Positions 1 to 8,009 of a stretch of DNA of 64,000 nt are shown piece after piece. The first letter of the stretch is position 1. Each line of letters begins with the position of its first letter. Location: the NCBI RefSeq assembly GCF_003858645.1, contig NZ_RQJP01000007.1, positions 372,001 through 436,000 of the forward strand. The letters run 5' to 3'. The position numbers and the translations under genes are program-made. The DNA comes from Larkinella knui. Lineage in GTDB: Bacteria > Bacteroidota > Bacteroidia > Cytophagales > Spirosomataceae. The notes below the pieces were generated by a model. The model saw only the letters and a program-made list of their open reading frames with translations, did not search any database and was not told where the DNA came from.

Positions 1-53
1 GGTATTCCCAGACAGGTCTTTAGGTCGTTGTGATCCGGAATGGAATCAAAAAG

Positions 54-362
54 TTAGTCAGCCACCGGTGCTTCAACCACGGCCGGAGCCGCTTCAACAA
101 CCGCTGCTTCCGGTGTGATAATGCTCACGAATGAACGACCGCCTTTGCCTTTCCGGAATTGGACGGAACCATCGACCAGCGCAAAAAGCGTGTGATCCCG
201 GCCGATGCCGACGTTTTTGTCGGGGTGATGTTTGGTGCCGCGTTGACGAACGATGATGTTACCGGCAATGGCCGACTGACCACCGAACAGTTTCACACCC
301 AAGCGTTTGCTCATCGAATCGCGGCCGTTCCTTGAACTACCTACACCTTTCTTGTGTGCCAT
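54..362 (-). CDS. rpmA: 50S ribosomal protein bL27
   Basis: This is a structural protein of the large ribosomal subunit whose N-terminus reaches toward the peptidyl transferase centre. The protein begins [16 protein letters not shown], the standard mature bL27 start, and carries the conserved [21 protein letters not shown] block, here with D in place of G before KNVGIG. At 102 residues it is longer than the usual ~85-90 because of a C-terminal tail of about 18 residues made mostly of Ala, Val, Glu and Pro. It lies 91 bp downstream of rplU on the same strand, the usual bacterial pairing, and is very probably cotranscribed with it. There is no cleavable N-terminal leader of the Firmicutes type. 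Confidence 0.97.
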   Translation of the reverse strand: MAHKKGVGSSRNGRDSMSKRLGVKLFGGQSAIAGNIIVRQRGTKHHPDKNVGIGRDHTLFALVDGSVQFRKGKGGRSFVSIITPEAAVVEAAPAVVEAPVAD

Positions 363-375
363 TTTTTAGAAAGTT

Positions 376-440
376 TACGGTTTACGGATATGGTTTACGG
401 TTGGTGGACACCTGCTGGCGTCGGCTCCCAGTAAACCGTA
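376..440. repeat. inverted repeat between rplU and rpmA
   Basis: The 10-bp arm TACGGTTTAC (376-385) is the exact reverse complement of 431-440, with a 45-nt loop. The sequence GTTTACGG also recurs as short direct copies at 373-400. It lies wholly in the 91-bp gap between the two ribosomal protein genes and could fold in the transcript. No T-run follows, so it does not look like a terminator. Confidence 0.4.
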
Positions 441-453
441 GCTGTAAACGATT

Positions 454-765
454 TTATACGGTTATGTCTTCAATTAATACTTTGGTCAAATACTGACGGT
501 GGCCGTTTTTCTTCTTGTAGCCTTTCCGACGTTTCTTTTTAAAGACGATCACTTTTTCGCCTTTCAGGTGTTCCAGAATTTTACCGGAAACCTGAGCGCC
601 TTCGACGGTCGGGGCGCCTACCGAAATGGTCCCGTCATTATCGACAAGTAAAACCTTGTCGAACACAAGTGCAGCGTCCGTGTCGCCTTCCAACCGGTGG
701 GTGAAGACGTATCGGCCCTTTTCAACTTTAAATTGCTGCCCTGCGATCTCTACGATTGCATACAT
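454..765 (-). CDS. rplU: 50S ribosomal protein bL21
   Basis: This is a large-subunit ribosomal protein that binds 23S rRNA. The 103-residue length is typical. It has the N-terminal MYAIVEIAGQQFKVEKG signature and the basic C-terminal stretch KKKRRKGYKKKNGHRQ (residues 76-91) that contacts rRNA. It is first in the rplU-rpmA pair. A -7 promoter element lies about 40 bp upstream on the same strand. Nothing is unusual. Confidence 0.98.
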   Translation of the reverse strand: MYAIVEIAGQQFKVEKGRYVFTHRLEGDTDAALVFDKVLLVDNDGTISVGAPTVEGAQVSGKILEHLKGEKVIVFKKKRRKGYKKKNGHRQYLTKVLIEDITV

Positions 766-803
766 GATTGATACAGAAAATGTTGTTTCTCAGAAATGAG
801 GTG

Positions 804-811
804 CAAATATA
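804..811 (-). promoter_or_regulatory. putative promoter -7 element for rplU-rpmA
   Basis: Read on the minus strand this is TATATTTG, an exact match to the Bacteroidota consensus TAnnTTTG, 39 bp before the rplU start. The A+T-rich stretch just upstream could hold the weak -33 element, but no clear TTTG is placed at the ideal spacing. Confidence 0.5.
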
Positions 812-1046
812 GGAGTTTTTGTTTGAAAAAAGAAACCAGAACCTTCTATTCGATAGAAATGTTAAATTAGCAGGAAACGCGCTGGTTATTTGTTGGTTAG
901 CACGGATTTTGTACAGGATTTTTGGGTAAAACGGCTCGCAGAACGTAGGAAGGGCAAGCCGTAGGTTACCTTGCCGGAAGCAAGTACGGTTTTCGGCTGT
1001 GTACCGTCCTACGGAACGATTTTTTCCGACTCTAACTCAATACCCT

Positions 1047-1676
1047 ATGAAAGCATGGATAAGCCTGCTTGCTGTGCTGATGATTGCGGCAGCGGCCACG
1101 TTTGCTCCGGCGCCCCCCTTTGCCGACCAGAAAGTGTATGCCATTGGTGACGTTGTTCTGGATTTTAAATTGAAAAATGTTGATGGTCGCATGGTTTCGC
1201 TGAGCGATTATAAAAACGGGAAAGGGGTCATTATTGTCTTTACGACCAACCACTGTCCGTTTTCGAAAGCCTACGAAGAGCGCATGATTGCGCTCGACCG
1301 CAAATATGCTCCCCAGAACTTCCCGGTTATTGCCATTCAGCCCAATGACCCGAGTGCTTATACGGAGGACTCGTTTGAGAATATGAAAATACGGGCGCAG
1401 GAGAAAAATTACTCGTTCCCGTATTTGTCAGACGATACCCAGAGTGTGGCTCACGCGTTTGGGGCAACCCGGACACCGGAAGTGTTTGTGCTGAAACGCT
1501 CCGGTGATCACTTCACCGTGGAATATACCGGAGCCATCGACGATAGTCCGCAGATCGCTTCGGGCGTGAAGAGGCCGTATGTCGAAGAGGCCGTCGGCAA
1601 CCTGCTGGTTGGTCGTCCGGTTGTCCTGACCACCACCAAAGCCATCGGGTGCGCCATCAAATGGAAAAGCATTTGA
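1047..1676 (+). CDS. thioredoxin-like (AhpC/TSA family) exported protein
   Basis: The product is a 209-residue thioredoxin-fold protein of the redoxin/AhpC-TSA superfamily. Residues 1-26 form a signal peptide rich in Ala and Leu, so it probably acts in the periplasm. The active-site region is TTNHCPFSK (Cys70), a CPFS motif with a single cysteine rather than CxxC, which points to a peroxidase- or resistance-type role rather than a classic disulfide reductase. A second cysteine, Cys202, lies near the C-terminus. The cis-proline region appears as ATRTPEVFVL (140-149). The start at 1047 is chosen because it opens the signal peptide; an in-frame ATG at 999 would add 16 residues before it. Substrate is unknown. 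Confidence 0.8.
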   Translation: MKAWISLLAVLMIAAAATFAPAPPFADQKVYAIGDVVLDFKLKNVDGRMVSLSDYKNGKGVIIVFTTNHCPFSKAYEERMIALDRKYAPQNFPVIAIQPNDPSAYTEDSFENMKIRAQEKNYSFPYLSDDTQSVAHAFGATRTPEVFVLKRSGDHFTVEYTGAIDDSPQIASGVKRPYVEEAVGNLLVGRPVVLTTTKAIGCAIKWKSI

Positions 1677-1746
1677 AAATGCAGCCGGAAGAGTTGGCAT
1701 TGCTTTTGTCGAAGGCTTCGTACAAACCAATCAATCAGTACTTGCT

Positions 1747-2259
1747 ATGAAAAAGGTGATCATGACGTTCAAACAGGTTCGGATGCTGGCCGGAGCCGCT
1801 TTAGTTGTAGCTTCGTTATCGCTGACCGCTTGCCAAAGTGATGGGAAAAACGAATCCCGCACGGAAGACGCAATGGAGAAAACGGGTGACGCTGTCGAAG
1901 CGGATGCCAAAGAAGCCGGTGATAAAATGGAGGCCAAAGGCGACGAAGCAGCCGCCGATTTTCGGGAAGAACGCGACAAGGCCGTGGCTAACATGAAAGA
2001 GCAACAGCGCAAACTGGATGCCCGTATCGATGAATTAAAGGCCGATATGAAGCGGGAAGGGGCTGAAGCCAAAGCAAAATCCAAGGAAAAACTGGCCGAT
2101 TTAGAAGAAGATCGCAAAGAGCTGGGTCAGGATTTGGAAAAAGCTCAGAATGCAACTGCCGCTGCCTGGGGCGATGTCAAGAAAGGCTTCAAGCAAGCCG
2201 GGAAAAACATCGGTGATGCATTTGAAAAAGCGGGTGACAAACTGGATAAGGACAATTAA
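1747..2259 (+). CDS. coiled-coil lipoprotein of unknown function
   Basis: This 170-residue protein has an N-terminal hydrophobic segment ending in the lipobox LTAC (Cys29), so it should be lipid-anchored. The rest is almost entirely Ala, Lys, Glu and Asp in heptad-like order (for example ADFREERDKAVANMKEQQRK), predicting a long helical coiled coil. The last ~40 residues contain short repeats of the type G-x-A-F/K-x-x-G-x-x, such as GKNIGDAFEKAGDKLD, seen in small stress-related envelope proteins. It lies 70 bp after the thioredoxin-like gene, so cotranscription is possible. A strong terminator follows. No precise family was recognised. Confidence 0.8.
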   Translation: MKKVIMTFKQVRMLAGAALVVASLSLTACQSDGKNESRTEDAMEKTGDAVEADAKEAGDKMEAKGDEAAADFREERDKAVANMKEQQRKLDARIDELKADMKREGAEAKAKSKEKLADLEEDRKELGQDLEKAQNATAAAWGDVKKGFKQAGKNIGDAFEKAGDKLDKDN

Positions 2260-2284
2260 GAATATAGTACGGTACAGGCCCGGG

Positions 2285-2320
2285 CCGCTCCGATCATTCG
2301 GTTGGAGCGGTTTTATTTTT
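2285..2320 (+). terminator. rho-independent terminator
   Basis: CCGCTCC (2285-2291) pairs with GGAGCGG (2304-2310) around a 12-nt loop and is followed directly by TTTTATTTTT. It closes the transcript of the coiled-coil lipoprotein gene. Confidence 0.85.
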
Positions 2321-2513
2321 GTGGAAAAAAATACCCAAAGTGTTGGCCTAAATTGACATTGCGCCCAACAGAAGCCCCTGCGGAAAACTGGAGTTTATTA
2401 ATTTTTAAAAAAACGAACGGCCCGGTTGTTCAAATAAAAACCGCTCTATTCTAAACAAGCTGGCGGAATCCTGGTATCTCTATGGAGGACCTAACCTGAC
2501 TAATTAACTGGCC

Positions 2514-3215
2514 GTGATCGTTACGTTTACTTTATTGCGCTATCCGGCCCGTGGCTGGTATCCGGCTTTTGCCAACATGGGCCGCTGGATCATGCGACCT
2601 TTTCGGGCGGAAGGATTGCGGTTTCAAAAGATGATGGGTTGTGGGCGGAATTTCGGACTTATTCCGGATTTGTCGGCCTACGTTTTTTTAGGGGTGTGGG
2701 CGGAGGAAAAAGATGCCCGGCATTTTTTTCAGTCCGATCGTTGGCAGGAAATCTGCAAAAACACCCTGGAAACCGGTACGCTCTACCTGAATCCATTGCG
2801 GTCGCACGGCGAGTGGGACGGCCAGAATCCGTTTGCAACGCCTGCGGTTGCCCGTGCTGCCGGTTTTCCGGTTGCGGTGCTAACCCGGGCTACCCTGCGC
2901 CTGGCGGCTTTGCCCGATTTCTGGCGTCACATTCCGCAAGCCCGCCAGCGCCTGAAAGCCCATGCCGACGACCTGCTGCTGGCGCTCGGCGTAGGCGAAA
3001 AACCGTTCACGCAACAGTGTACGGTTAGCGTCTGGAAGAGTGAAAAAAGCATCGACCAGTTTGCGTACCGCCAAAGCGGCCACAAGGAAGTGGTTCGGCG
3101 AACGCGCGAACGGCGGTGGTATTCGGAGGAGTTGTTTGCCCGGTTTGCGGTTGTCGGGAGTGAAGGTCAGTTTAATGGCAAACCGCTGTTAATTGAAAAC
3201 GTAGCTACAGAATAG
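2514..3215 (+). CDS. spheroidene monooxygenase (CrtA)-like protein
   Basis: This 233-residue protein resembles the CrtA-like family of small haem-dependent carotenoid-oxidising proteins found in many Bacteroidota. Visible family features are the opening MIVTFTLLRYPARGW, then RPFRAEGLRFQKMMGCGRN, and the tail pattern CTVSVWKSEKSIDQFAYRQ followed by H-K-E-V-V-R-R-T. The start is GTG at 2514; no good ATG lies nearby upstream. A GGAGG at 2484-2488 is too distant to be its ribosome site. Its last 11 bp overlap the convergent HAD gene. No other carotenoid gene is in the window, so the substrate is uncertain. Confidence 0.65.
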   Translation: MIVTFTLLRYPARGWYPAFANMGRWIMRPFRAEGLRFQKMMGCGRNFGLIPDLSAYVFLGVWAEEKDARHFFQSDRWQEICKNTLETGTLYLNPLRSHGEWDGQNPFATPAVARAAGFPVAVLTRATLRLAALPDFWRHIPQARQRLKAHADDLLLALGVGEKPFTQQCTVSVWKSEKSIDQFAYRQSGHKEVVRRTRERRWYSEELFARFAVVGSEGQFNGKPLLIENVATE

Positions 3216-3897
3216 CCATTAACTCTTTCAAATGGCGTATTTCGTAGGTTGGTGCGGCTCCTTCGAGCGGTAGACTGGCGGCATTGTAATACACCACGTC
3301 CATGCCAACGTTTTGGGCTCCGCAGACATCGGCCTCGTAATTATCGCCAATCATCAAACTTTCACTCAGCAAAGCACCGGACACCTCCAGGGCAAACTCG
3401 AAAATGCGCGGTTCCGGCTTTTTAGCTTCCGCTTTCTGAATGGTAACAATGTGCTGAAAATAGGAGGTCAGGCCCGAGCTGGCCATTTTTAAGGCCTGAA
3501 TTTCGTCAAAACCGTTGGTGATGATGTGCAATTCGTAACGGTCTTTCAGATAGTCCAGTACATCGGTAGCCGACTCCATCAGGTGCGGTTTGCGGGGGAG
3601 CAGCTGCAAATAAACCTCGTTCATTTCATCACAAACCGAATGATCCGTTACGCCAATGGCATCCATTACCATCCGGAACCGGTATTTCCGGATATCGGTA
3701 TGCGTCAGCCGGTTGTTGTAAAAATCAGACCAGAGCTGGTTGTTGATAGCGATAAAATGGCGGTTAAACTCTTCGACCGAGGGAACACCGACTTGCGACA
3801 ATTGAAACCGTTCGTACAAGTCATAAATGGACTCTGTCGAGTTTCGATCAAAATCCCAGAGTGTATGATCGAGATCGAAAAAGAGGTGTTTATACAT
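3205..3897 (-). CDS. yjjG: YjjG-family noncanonical pyrimidine nucleotidase (HAD phosphatase)
   Basis: This is a 230-residue HAD-superfamily phosphohydrolase of the YjjG type, which dephosphorylates noncanonical pyrimidine nucleotides to keep them out of DNA. Motif I is FFDLDHTLWD with the nucleophile Asp8 and acid/base Asp10. Motif II is in IITNGF. Motif III is the Lys of AKKPEPRIFEFAL, and motif IV is MIGDNYEADV followed by GAQNVGMDVVYYN. The helical cap lies between motifs I and II. Length matches E. coli YjjG closely. It is convergent with the CrtA-like gene and overlaps it by 11 bp. Confidence 0.88.
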   Translation of the reverse strand: MYKHLFFDLDHTLWDFDRNSTESIYDLYERFQLSQVGVPSVEEFNRHFIAINNQLWSDFYNNRLTHTDIRKYRFRMVMDAIGVTDHSVCDEMNEVYLQLLPRKPHLMESATDVLDYLKDRYELHIITNGFDEIQALKMASSGLTSYFQHIVTIQKAEAKKPEPRIFEFALEVSGALLSESLMIGDNYEADVCGAQNVGMDVVYYNAASLPLEGAAPTYEIRHLKELMAIL

Positions 3898-3984
3898 GGC
3901 TGGATAGGTCAGAAGCCCGGAAGTTTACAGCCTGAGTAGGGATACGGACTGCTCCTGACCGTTAAAACGCCGGGCTCCTGAGCT

Positions 3985-4290
3985 TTAAAATGGCAGGACC
4001 AATCGCGCTACGGGTTGATCATTGATTAAATGGCTTTCCACGATTTCGTCAACATCCGACAATTGAACATTTCCGTAGTAGACTCCTTCCGGATAAACCA
4101 CCATCGACGGACCCAGGGCGCAGGTATCGAGGCAACCGGCGCGCTGGGCGCGGATATCAATTTGCAAACCGTGTTGTTTCAGAGATTCCTTAAAGGCGTC
4201 GACCAGCGCCATGCCGTGGGCTTCCCCGCAGCTTTTTTTGGGTGCCGGTTTCTGATTGGTACAAATAAAAACGTGTTTTTTAAATTTCAT
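3985..4290 (-). CDS. thioredoxin-fold [2Fe-2S] ferredoxin-like protein
   Basis: The 101-residue protein shows the cysteine spacing of thioredoxin-like [2Fe-2S] ferredoxins: Cys10, Cys21, Cys53 and Cys57, i.e. C-x10-C-x31-C-x3-C. The second pair lies in AGCLDTCALGPSMVVYPEG, a hallmark stretch of this family and of the NuoE/HoxE fold. It is likely a cytosolic electron carrier; the partner cannot be told from the context. It stands 87 bp upstream of yjjG on the same strand and may be cotranscribed with it. Confidence 0.85.
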   Translation of the reverse strand: MKFKKHVFICTNQKPAPKKSCGEAHGMALVDAFKESLKQHGLQIDIRAQRAGCLDTCALGPSMVVYPEGVYYGNVQLSDVDEIVESHLINDQPVARLVLPF

Positions 4291-4579
4291 GATACTTCCT
4301 TCAATCGTTTATTCGGCGAAATTCGTATACTAGTAAGTTTTGCAAAGGTCTGATAAAATTCTCAGGAGTACTATCTTAATTTTTTTTGAAAGAATGAACC
4401 ACCTTTTAAACCCTTTGGCATTATTTTGGGTCTATCCAATCGGTCAGTAGAAAAAATACAAACTATTCATTGAATAAGCCTGAAATATTGAAATGATTAA
4501 GAACGGAGGTTTTTTTTACAATTTGCACAATAAAGTGTTGAATTTTGACTAATTAGTATGAAAATAATTTTTCCGCCTA

Positions 4580-4610
4580 TTGCAAAATACAACGAAAATA
4601 TTTTACTTTG
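4580..4610 (+). promoter_or_regulatory. putative promoter of the ECF sigma factor gene
   Basis: TTG at 4580-4582 and TTACTTTG at 4603-4610 are separated by 20 bp, close to the Bacteroidota TTTG/TAnnTTTG layout, with one mismatch in the -7 element. The ATG is 88 bp downstream, leaving a long leader. The rest of 4291-4697 is A+T-rich and I see no gene in it. Confidence 0.4.
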
Positions 4611-4697
4611 AGAAATATAATCAGATCATTCACTAAAAATCCCAACGCTCACACACTATCGATACAAAGCTCTACGTTACCTAACTGATTACTGAAA

Positions 4698-5297
4698 ATG
4701 GACAAATTGCAGGTTAGCGACAGTGAGCTTATATCCCTGTACATCCGCGGTAGTGAAAAAGCCTTCGAGAAACTGGTTCAGCGCCACAAATCGAAAGTTT
4801 ATACCACGATTTATCTGATTGTAAAGGACCAGTACGTTGCCGAAGATTTAATGCAGGATACCTTCATCAAGGCCGTCGAAACATTAAAATCCGGTAAGTA
4901 CAACGAAGAGGGTAAATTTTTGCCCTGGATTATTCGGATCGCTCACAACCTGGCTATCGACTTTTTTAGGAAAGAAAAACGCTACCCCAATGTAGTGTTT
5001 GAAGATGGTAGTAATGTGTTCAATACGCTGGAATTTGCTGAAGACTCGATTGAGTCCGTGCAGATTCGGCAGGAGACGCATGAACATCTACGTGAGCTGA
5101 TTCAGCGGCTGCCCGAGCAGCAACGTCAGGTTCTGATTATGCGGCATTATGAGGAAATGAGTTTCCAGGAAATTGCCGATGCAACCGGAGTCAGTATCAA
5201 TACAGCATTGGGGAGAATGCGTTATGCTTTAATTAATTTGCGTAAGCAATTAAGCAAACGTTCCCCATACTATGATACAAACTTTTACCAACGATGA
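4698..5297 (+). CDS. ECF-type RNA polymerase sigma-70 factor
   Basis: This is a 199-residue extracytoplasmic-function sigma factor. Region 2 includes RHKSKVYTTIYLIVKDQY then AEDLMQDTFIKAVETL (core binding and -10 recognition). Region 4 is QVLIMRHYEEMSFQEIADAT followed by GVSINTALGRMRYAL, a helix-turn-helix for the -35 element. The order and spacing fit the family. No classical anti-sigma factor with a membrane segment follows. Instead a 78-codon gene overlaps its last 26 bp in another frame, suggesting translational coupling. Target genes cannot be inferred here. Confidence 0.9.
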   Translation: MDKLQVSDSELISLYIRGSEKAFEKLVQRHKSKVYTTIYLIVKDQYVAEDLMQDTFIKAVETLKSGKYNEEGKFLPWIIRIAHNLAIDFFRKEKRYPNVVFEDGSNVFNTLEFAEDSIESVQIRQETHEHLRELIQRLPEQQRQVLIMRHYEEMSFQEIADATGVSINTALGRMRYALINLRKQLSKRSPYYDTNFYQR

Positions 5298-5508
5298 CGT
5301 AATCCGGTATGTCTACGAAGAGACTTCCGCTGAAGAGAATCTGCTGATCGAAGACGCCTTGATGGCTGAGCCGGAACTGATGAGCTTCTATTTAGATACG
5401 CTCGAAGTCAAGTGTTTGATGAATAAAATTGAACGCAAACCGGCGGATCGTACCGTTCAAAATATCCTGAATTATTCGAGAAATTACGCGGCAAACCCGT
5501 CAGTCTGA
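5272..5508 (+). CDS. small acidic protein overlapping the sigma factor gene
   Basis: The product is 78 residues, soluble, with no membrane span or signal peptide. The first half is acidic (EETSAEENLLIEDALMAEPE) and is predicted helical; the second half is basic (KCLMNKIERKPADR). Its ATG lies inside the sigma gene, giving a 26-bp overlap in a different frame. A role in modulating the sigma factor, as a soluble anti-sigma or cofactor, is an inference from gene order alone. No known domain was recognised. A 90-bp near-palindrome follows it. Confidence 0.65.
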   Translation: MIQTFTNDDVIRYVYEETSAEENLLIEDALMAEPELMSFYLDTLEVKCLMNKIERKPADRTVQNILNYSRNYAANPSV

Positions 5509-5535
5509 TCCCACAGGCTAACGGGTTTCTGTTTT

Positions 5536-5625
5536 CTCCGCTCAACTCTTTTGTTCTCCGTTTAACTCTGCGAAATATTTTTTTATATCGCGAAGTTGAG
5601 CGGAGAACAAAAGAGCAAAGTGGAG
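5536..5625. repeat. 90-bp near-perfect intergenic palindrome
   Basis: Two 42-nt arms (5536-5577 and 5584-5625) pair almost completely around a 6-nt A/T loop. The outer part CTCTTTTGTTCTCCG is perfectly matched. Within each arm, motifs such as CTCCGCTCAACTC and CTCCGTTTAACTC are themselves repeats of one another. It fills the gap between the sigma operon and nth. It may act as a terminator-like structure or be a dispersed REP-like element. The loop-side T-run lies inside the hairpin, so a classic terminator is not obvious. Confidence 0.75.
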
Positions 5626-5642
5626 AGGATTATTATTGCTTT

Positions 5643-6296
5643 ATGCTAAAGAAAGAACGGTTTCGTCATTTTCTCGATTATTTCACCACCAACTTCCCGG
5701 AGCCGAAAACCGAATTAAACTTCCGCAATCCGTATGAATTGCTGGTTGCGGTTATTTTATCGGCACAGTGTACGGATAAGCGTATCAATCAGGTGACACC
5801 CAGGCTGTTCGACCGGTTTCCGGAGCCCGAATCACTCGCAGCCGCGTCGGTGGAAGAAGTGTTTAGCTACATCCGGAGCGTTTCATACCCGAACAATAAA
5901 GCCAAACACCTGGTCGGAATGGCAAAAGTTTTGACGGAAGAATTTGGTTCGGAAGTACCGGCGAACGTCGACGATTTGCAGAAAATGCCGGGTGTGGGTC
6001 GAAAAACCGCCCACGTCATTACCTCGCTCATTTTTAACCAGCCGACGATGGCCGTCGATACGCACGTGTTTCGGGTGTCGCACCGGCTTGGTCTGGTACC
6101 GAAAACCGCCACGACGCCACTAGCGGTTGAGAAAGCGCTTGTTCAATACATTCCCAATCAATATGTGCCGAAAGCGCACCACTGGCTGATTTTGCACGGA
6201 CGGTATGTGTGTATTGCCCGTTCGCCAAAATGCTCGGAATGTGCTTTAACGCATTTCTGTCAGTACTACGAGAAATTGTCCGGAACGCGGATGTAA
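5643..6296 (+). CDS. nth: endonuclease III
   Basis: This is a 217-residue base-excision-repair DNA glycosylase and AP lyase that removes oxidised pyrimidines. It has the helix-hairpin-helix KMPGVGRKTAHVI (114-126) with the catalytic Lys121, the catalytic Asp139 in VDTHVFRVSHRLG, and the C-terminal [4Fe-4S] loop with Cys190, Cys197, Cys200 and Cys206 (C-x6-C-x2-C-x5-C). All key residues are present and length is standard. It is convergent with ndk. Confidence 0.97.
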   Translation: MLKKERFRHFLDYFTTNFPEPKTELNFRNPYELLVAVILSAQCTDKRINQVTPRLFDRFPEPESLAAASVEEVFSYIRSVSYPNNKAKHLVGMAKVLTEEFGSEVPANVDDLQKMPGVGRKTAHVITSLIFNQPTMAVDTHVFRVSHRLGLVPKTATTPLAVEKALVQYIPNQYVPKAHHWLILHGRYVCIARSPKCSECALTHFCQYYEKLSGTRM

Positions 6297-6348
6297 CGGA
6301 TAGATCGGATTAAAACTGATTTTTTAAGTAGTCAATCCGTTCCATCCG
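6297..6348. terminator. putative bidirectional terminator between nth and ndk
   Basis: A two-part stem forms from CGGAT and CGGATT (6297-6311) with AATCCG and ATCCG (6334-6348), separated by a 22-nt A/T-rich loop containing TTTTTT. It occupies almost the whole gap between two convergent genes. T-tracts after the stem are weak, so confidence is moderate. Confidence 0.45.
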
Positions 6349-6363
6349 CGTTTCTATCGCCAC

Positions 6364-6783
6364 CTAGAACTGCTCGACTCCGGCAAAAAAGAAATCGCCT
6401 TCAATTTTTGCGTTTTCGTCCGAATCGGAGCCATGAATCGCATTGGCTTCGATCGACTTGGCAAACAATTTCCGGATGGTACCTTCTTCGGCCTGGGCCG
6501 GGTTGGTAGCACCGATGAGCTTGCGGAAATCAGCCACGGCATTTTCTTTTTCCAAAATCATCGGAATGATGGGCCCGGACGACATATACGCGCATAAGTC
6601 GTTGTAAAAAGGGCGTGCGCTGTGAACCGCGTAGAACTCTCCAGCCCGGTCTTTAGTCAGTTGAAATTTCTTTACGGCTACAATCCGAAACCCGGCTTCT
6701 TCGATCATTTTAATGATTGCACCGGAATTACCCTCGGCAACGGCGTCGGGCTTAATCATCGTGAACGTACGGTTGGTCGTCAT
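6364..6783 (-). CDS. ndk: nucleoside-diphosphate kinase
   Basis: This 139-residue enzyme transfers the gamma-phosphate between nucleoside tri- and diphosphates through a phosphohistidine. The catalytic motif is NAIHGSDS with His117. The nucleotide-binding start FTMIKPDAV and the later RPFY and GATNPAQA blocks are all present. Length and order are those of the bacterial family. A perfect -7 element lies 30 bp upstream of the ATG, back to back with the promoter of the divergent DHH gene. Confidence 0.97.
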   Translation of the reverse strand: MTTNRTFTMIKPDAVAEGNSGAIIKMIEEAGFRIVAVKKFQLTKDRAGEFYAVHSARPFYNDLCAYMSSGPIIPMILEKENAVADFRKLIGATNPAQAEEGTIRKLFAKSIEANAIHGSDSDENAKIEGDFFFAGVEQF

Positions 6784-6812
6784 CAGGTAGTAAACAAAAT
6801 ATTATTTGGCTC

Positions 6813-6820
6813 CAAAGGTA
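6813..6820 (-). promoter_or_regulatory. putative -7 element of the ndk promoter
   Basis: On the minus strand this is TACCTTTG, an exact TAnnTTTG match 30 bp upstream of the ndk ATG. An expected -33 TTTG at ideal spacing is not obvious. Confidence 0.5.
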
Positions 6821-6844
6821 TAAAGATTAGATAACAATTCTTCG

Positions 6845-6852
6845 TAATTTTG
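6845..6852 (+). promoter_or_regulatory. putative -7 element of the DHH phosphoesterase promoter
   Basis: TAATTTTG matches TAnnTTTG exactly and sits 40 bp before the ATG at 6892. It is divergent from the ndk element, and the two start regions are only about 25 bp apart, so the two promoters may interfere. Confidence 0.5.
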
Positions 6853-6891
6853 CGAATTGATACCTGCCCGTTTGAACGGGGTAATTCATAA

Positions 6892-7908
6892 ATGCAAGAC
6901 TTCGAAGCCATCCGTGATCTGATTGAGAAGCCCCAGACGGTGCTGATTACTACCCATCTAAACCCCGATGCTGACGCCATGGGCTCATCGCTGGGTTTGG
7001 CGGGCTATCTGAAAAAACGGAACCACCACGTGACGGTTGTAACACCGACGGATTACCCCGAAAACCTGTACTGGCTGAGCGGCAATGATGAAGTGATCGC
7101 GTTTGAGGAAAAGAAGCGGGTGGAAGTTGGTCAGTTGTTTGAACAGGCCGACGTTATTTTTTGTCTGGATTTTTCGGTGCTGAACCGTATTCGTGATCTG
7201 GAACCGATGGTTCGGCAGTCGCGCGCCAAAAAAGTCATGATCGACCATCACCTGGAACCGGAATCATTCGCCGATTTTACGTACTGGGACACGAAAGCCG
7301 CAGCAACGGCCCAACTTATTTTTCAATTGATCGATCAGATTGGCGATAAGAAACTGGTCGATGTGCCCATTGCCGAGTGCCTGTATGCCGGTATTATGAC
7401 CGACACCGGTTCATTCCGGCACGCGAGCACAACAGGAGACGTTCACCGGGTTGCGGCCGAATTAATTGATATCGGTATCGAAGTGAGCCCGATCCATCGT
7501 CGGATTTACGATAACGTTTCACTGGACAAACTTCGGTTTACGGGGTATGCCCTGGCTGAAAAACTGGTGGTTTTGCCGGAATACCGGTTTGCCTATATCA
7601 CCATTACCGATGCTGAACTCAAGCGGTTTCGGTCGAAAATGGGCGATACGGAAGGACTGGTCAACCAGGCACTGGCGGTTGAAGGCGTAATCATGGCCGC
7701 CATCCTGATCGATCGGGGAGACGAAGTGAAAATGTCGTTTCGGTCGGTTGGCGATTTTTCGGTCCGCGATCTGGCCAGCCAGCATTTCAGCGGAGGTGGG
7801 CACAAAAACGCAGCCGGTGGCCGGACAACGCTGACGCTGAAGCAAACCGAAGAAAAACTATTGAGTGTATTACCGGCCTACCAGGAGCAGTTACTGGAGT
7901 CGGTTTAA
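6892..7908 (+). CDS. DHH-family phosphoesterase (NrnA-like oligoribonuclease / pAp phosphatase)
   Basis: This 338-residue protein has an N-terminal DHH domain and a C-terminal DHHA1 domain. The metal-binding motifs are HLNPDADAMGS (22-32), Asp93 in FCLDFS, and DHH (118-120). The DHHA1 substrate loop is FSGGGHKNAAGG near residue 300. This order is that of NrnA-type enzymes, which degrade nano-RNAs and dephosphorylate 3'-phosphoadenosine 5'-phosphate. In Bacteroidota the same architecture is the usual oligoribonuclease substitute. It may alternatively act on cyclic dinucleotide products (pGpG or pApA); sequence alone cannot separate these. The two downstream lipoprotein genes are probably separate units. 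Confidence 0.88.
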   Translation: MQDFEAIRDLIEKPQTVLITTHLNPDADAMGSSLGLAGYLKKRNHHVTVVTPTDYPENLYWLSGNDEVIAFEEKKRVEVGQLFEQADVIFCLDFSVLNRIRDLEPMVRQSRAKKVMIDHHLEPESFADFTYWDTKAAATAQLIFQLIDQIGDKKLVDVPIAECLYAGIMTDTGSFRHASTTGDVHRVAAELIDIGIEVSPIHRRIYDNVSLDKLRFTGYALAEKLVVLPEYRFAYITITDAELKRFRSKMGDTEGLVNQALAVEGVIMAAILIDRGDEVKMSFRSVGDFSVRDLASQHFSGGGHKNAAGGRTTLTLKQTEEKLLSVLPAYQEQLLESV

Positions 7909-8009
7909 AGACCGTGAACCAATTTGTCTTAACTAAATAATTTACCGTTTGTGGTGTGTAGTTAACCACAAATTCTAAAAACAAACTACGAACTACAAAC
8001 TCCAATTTC

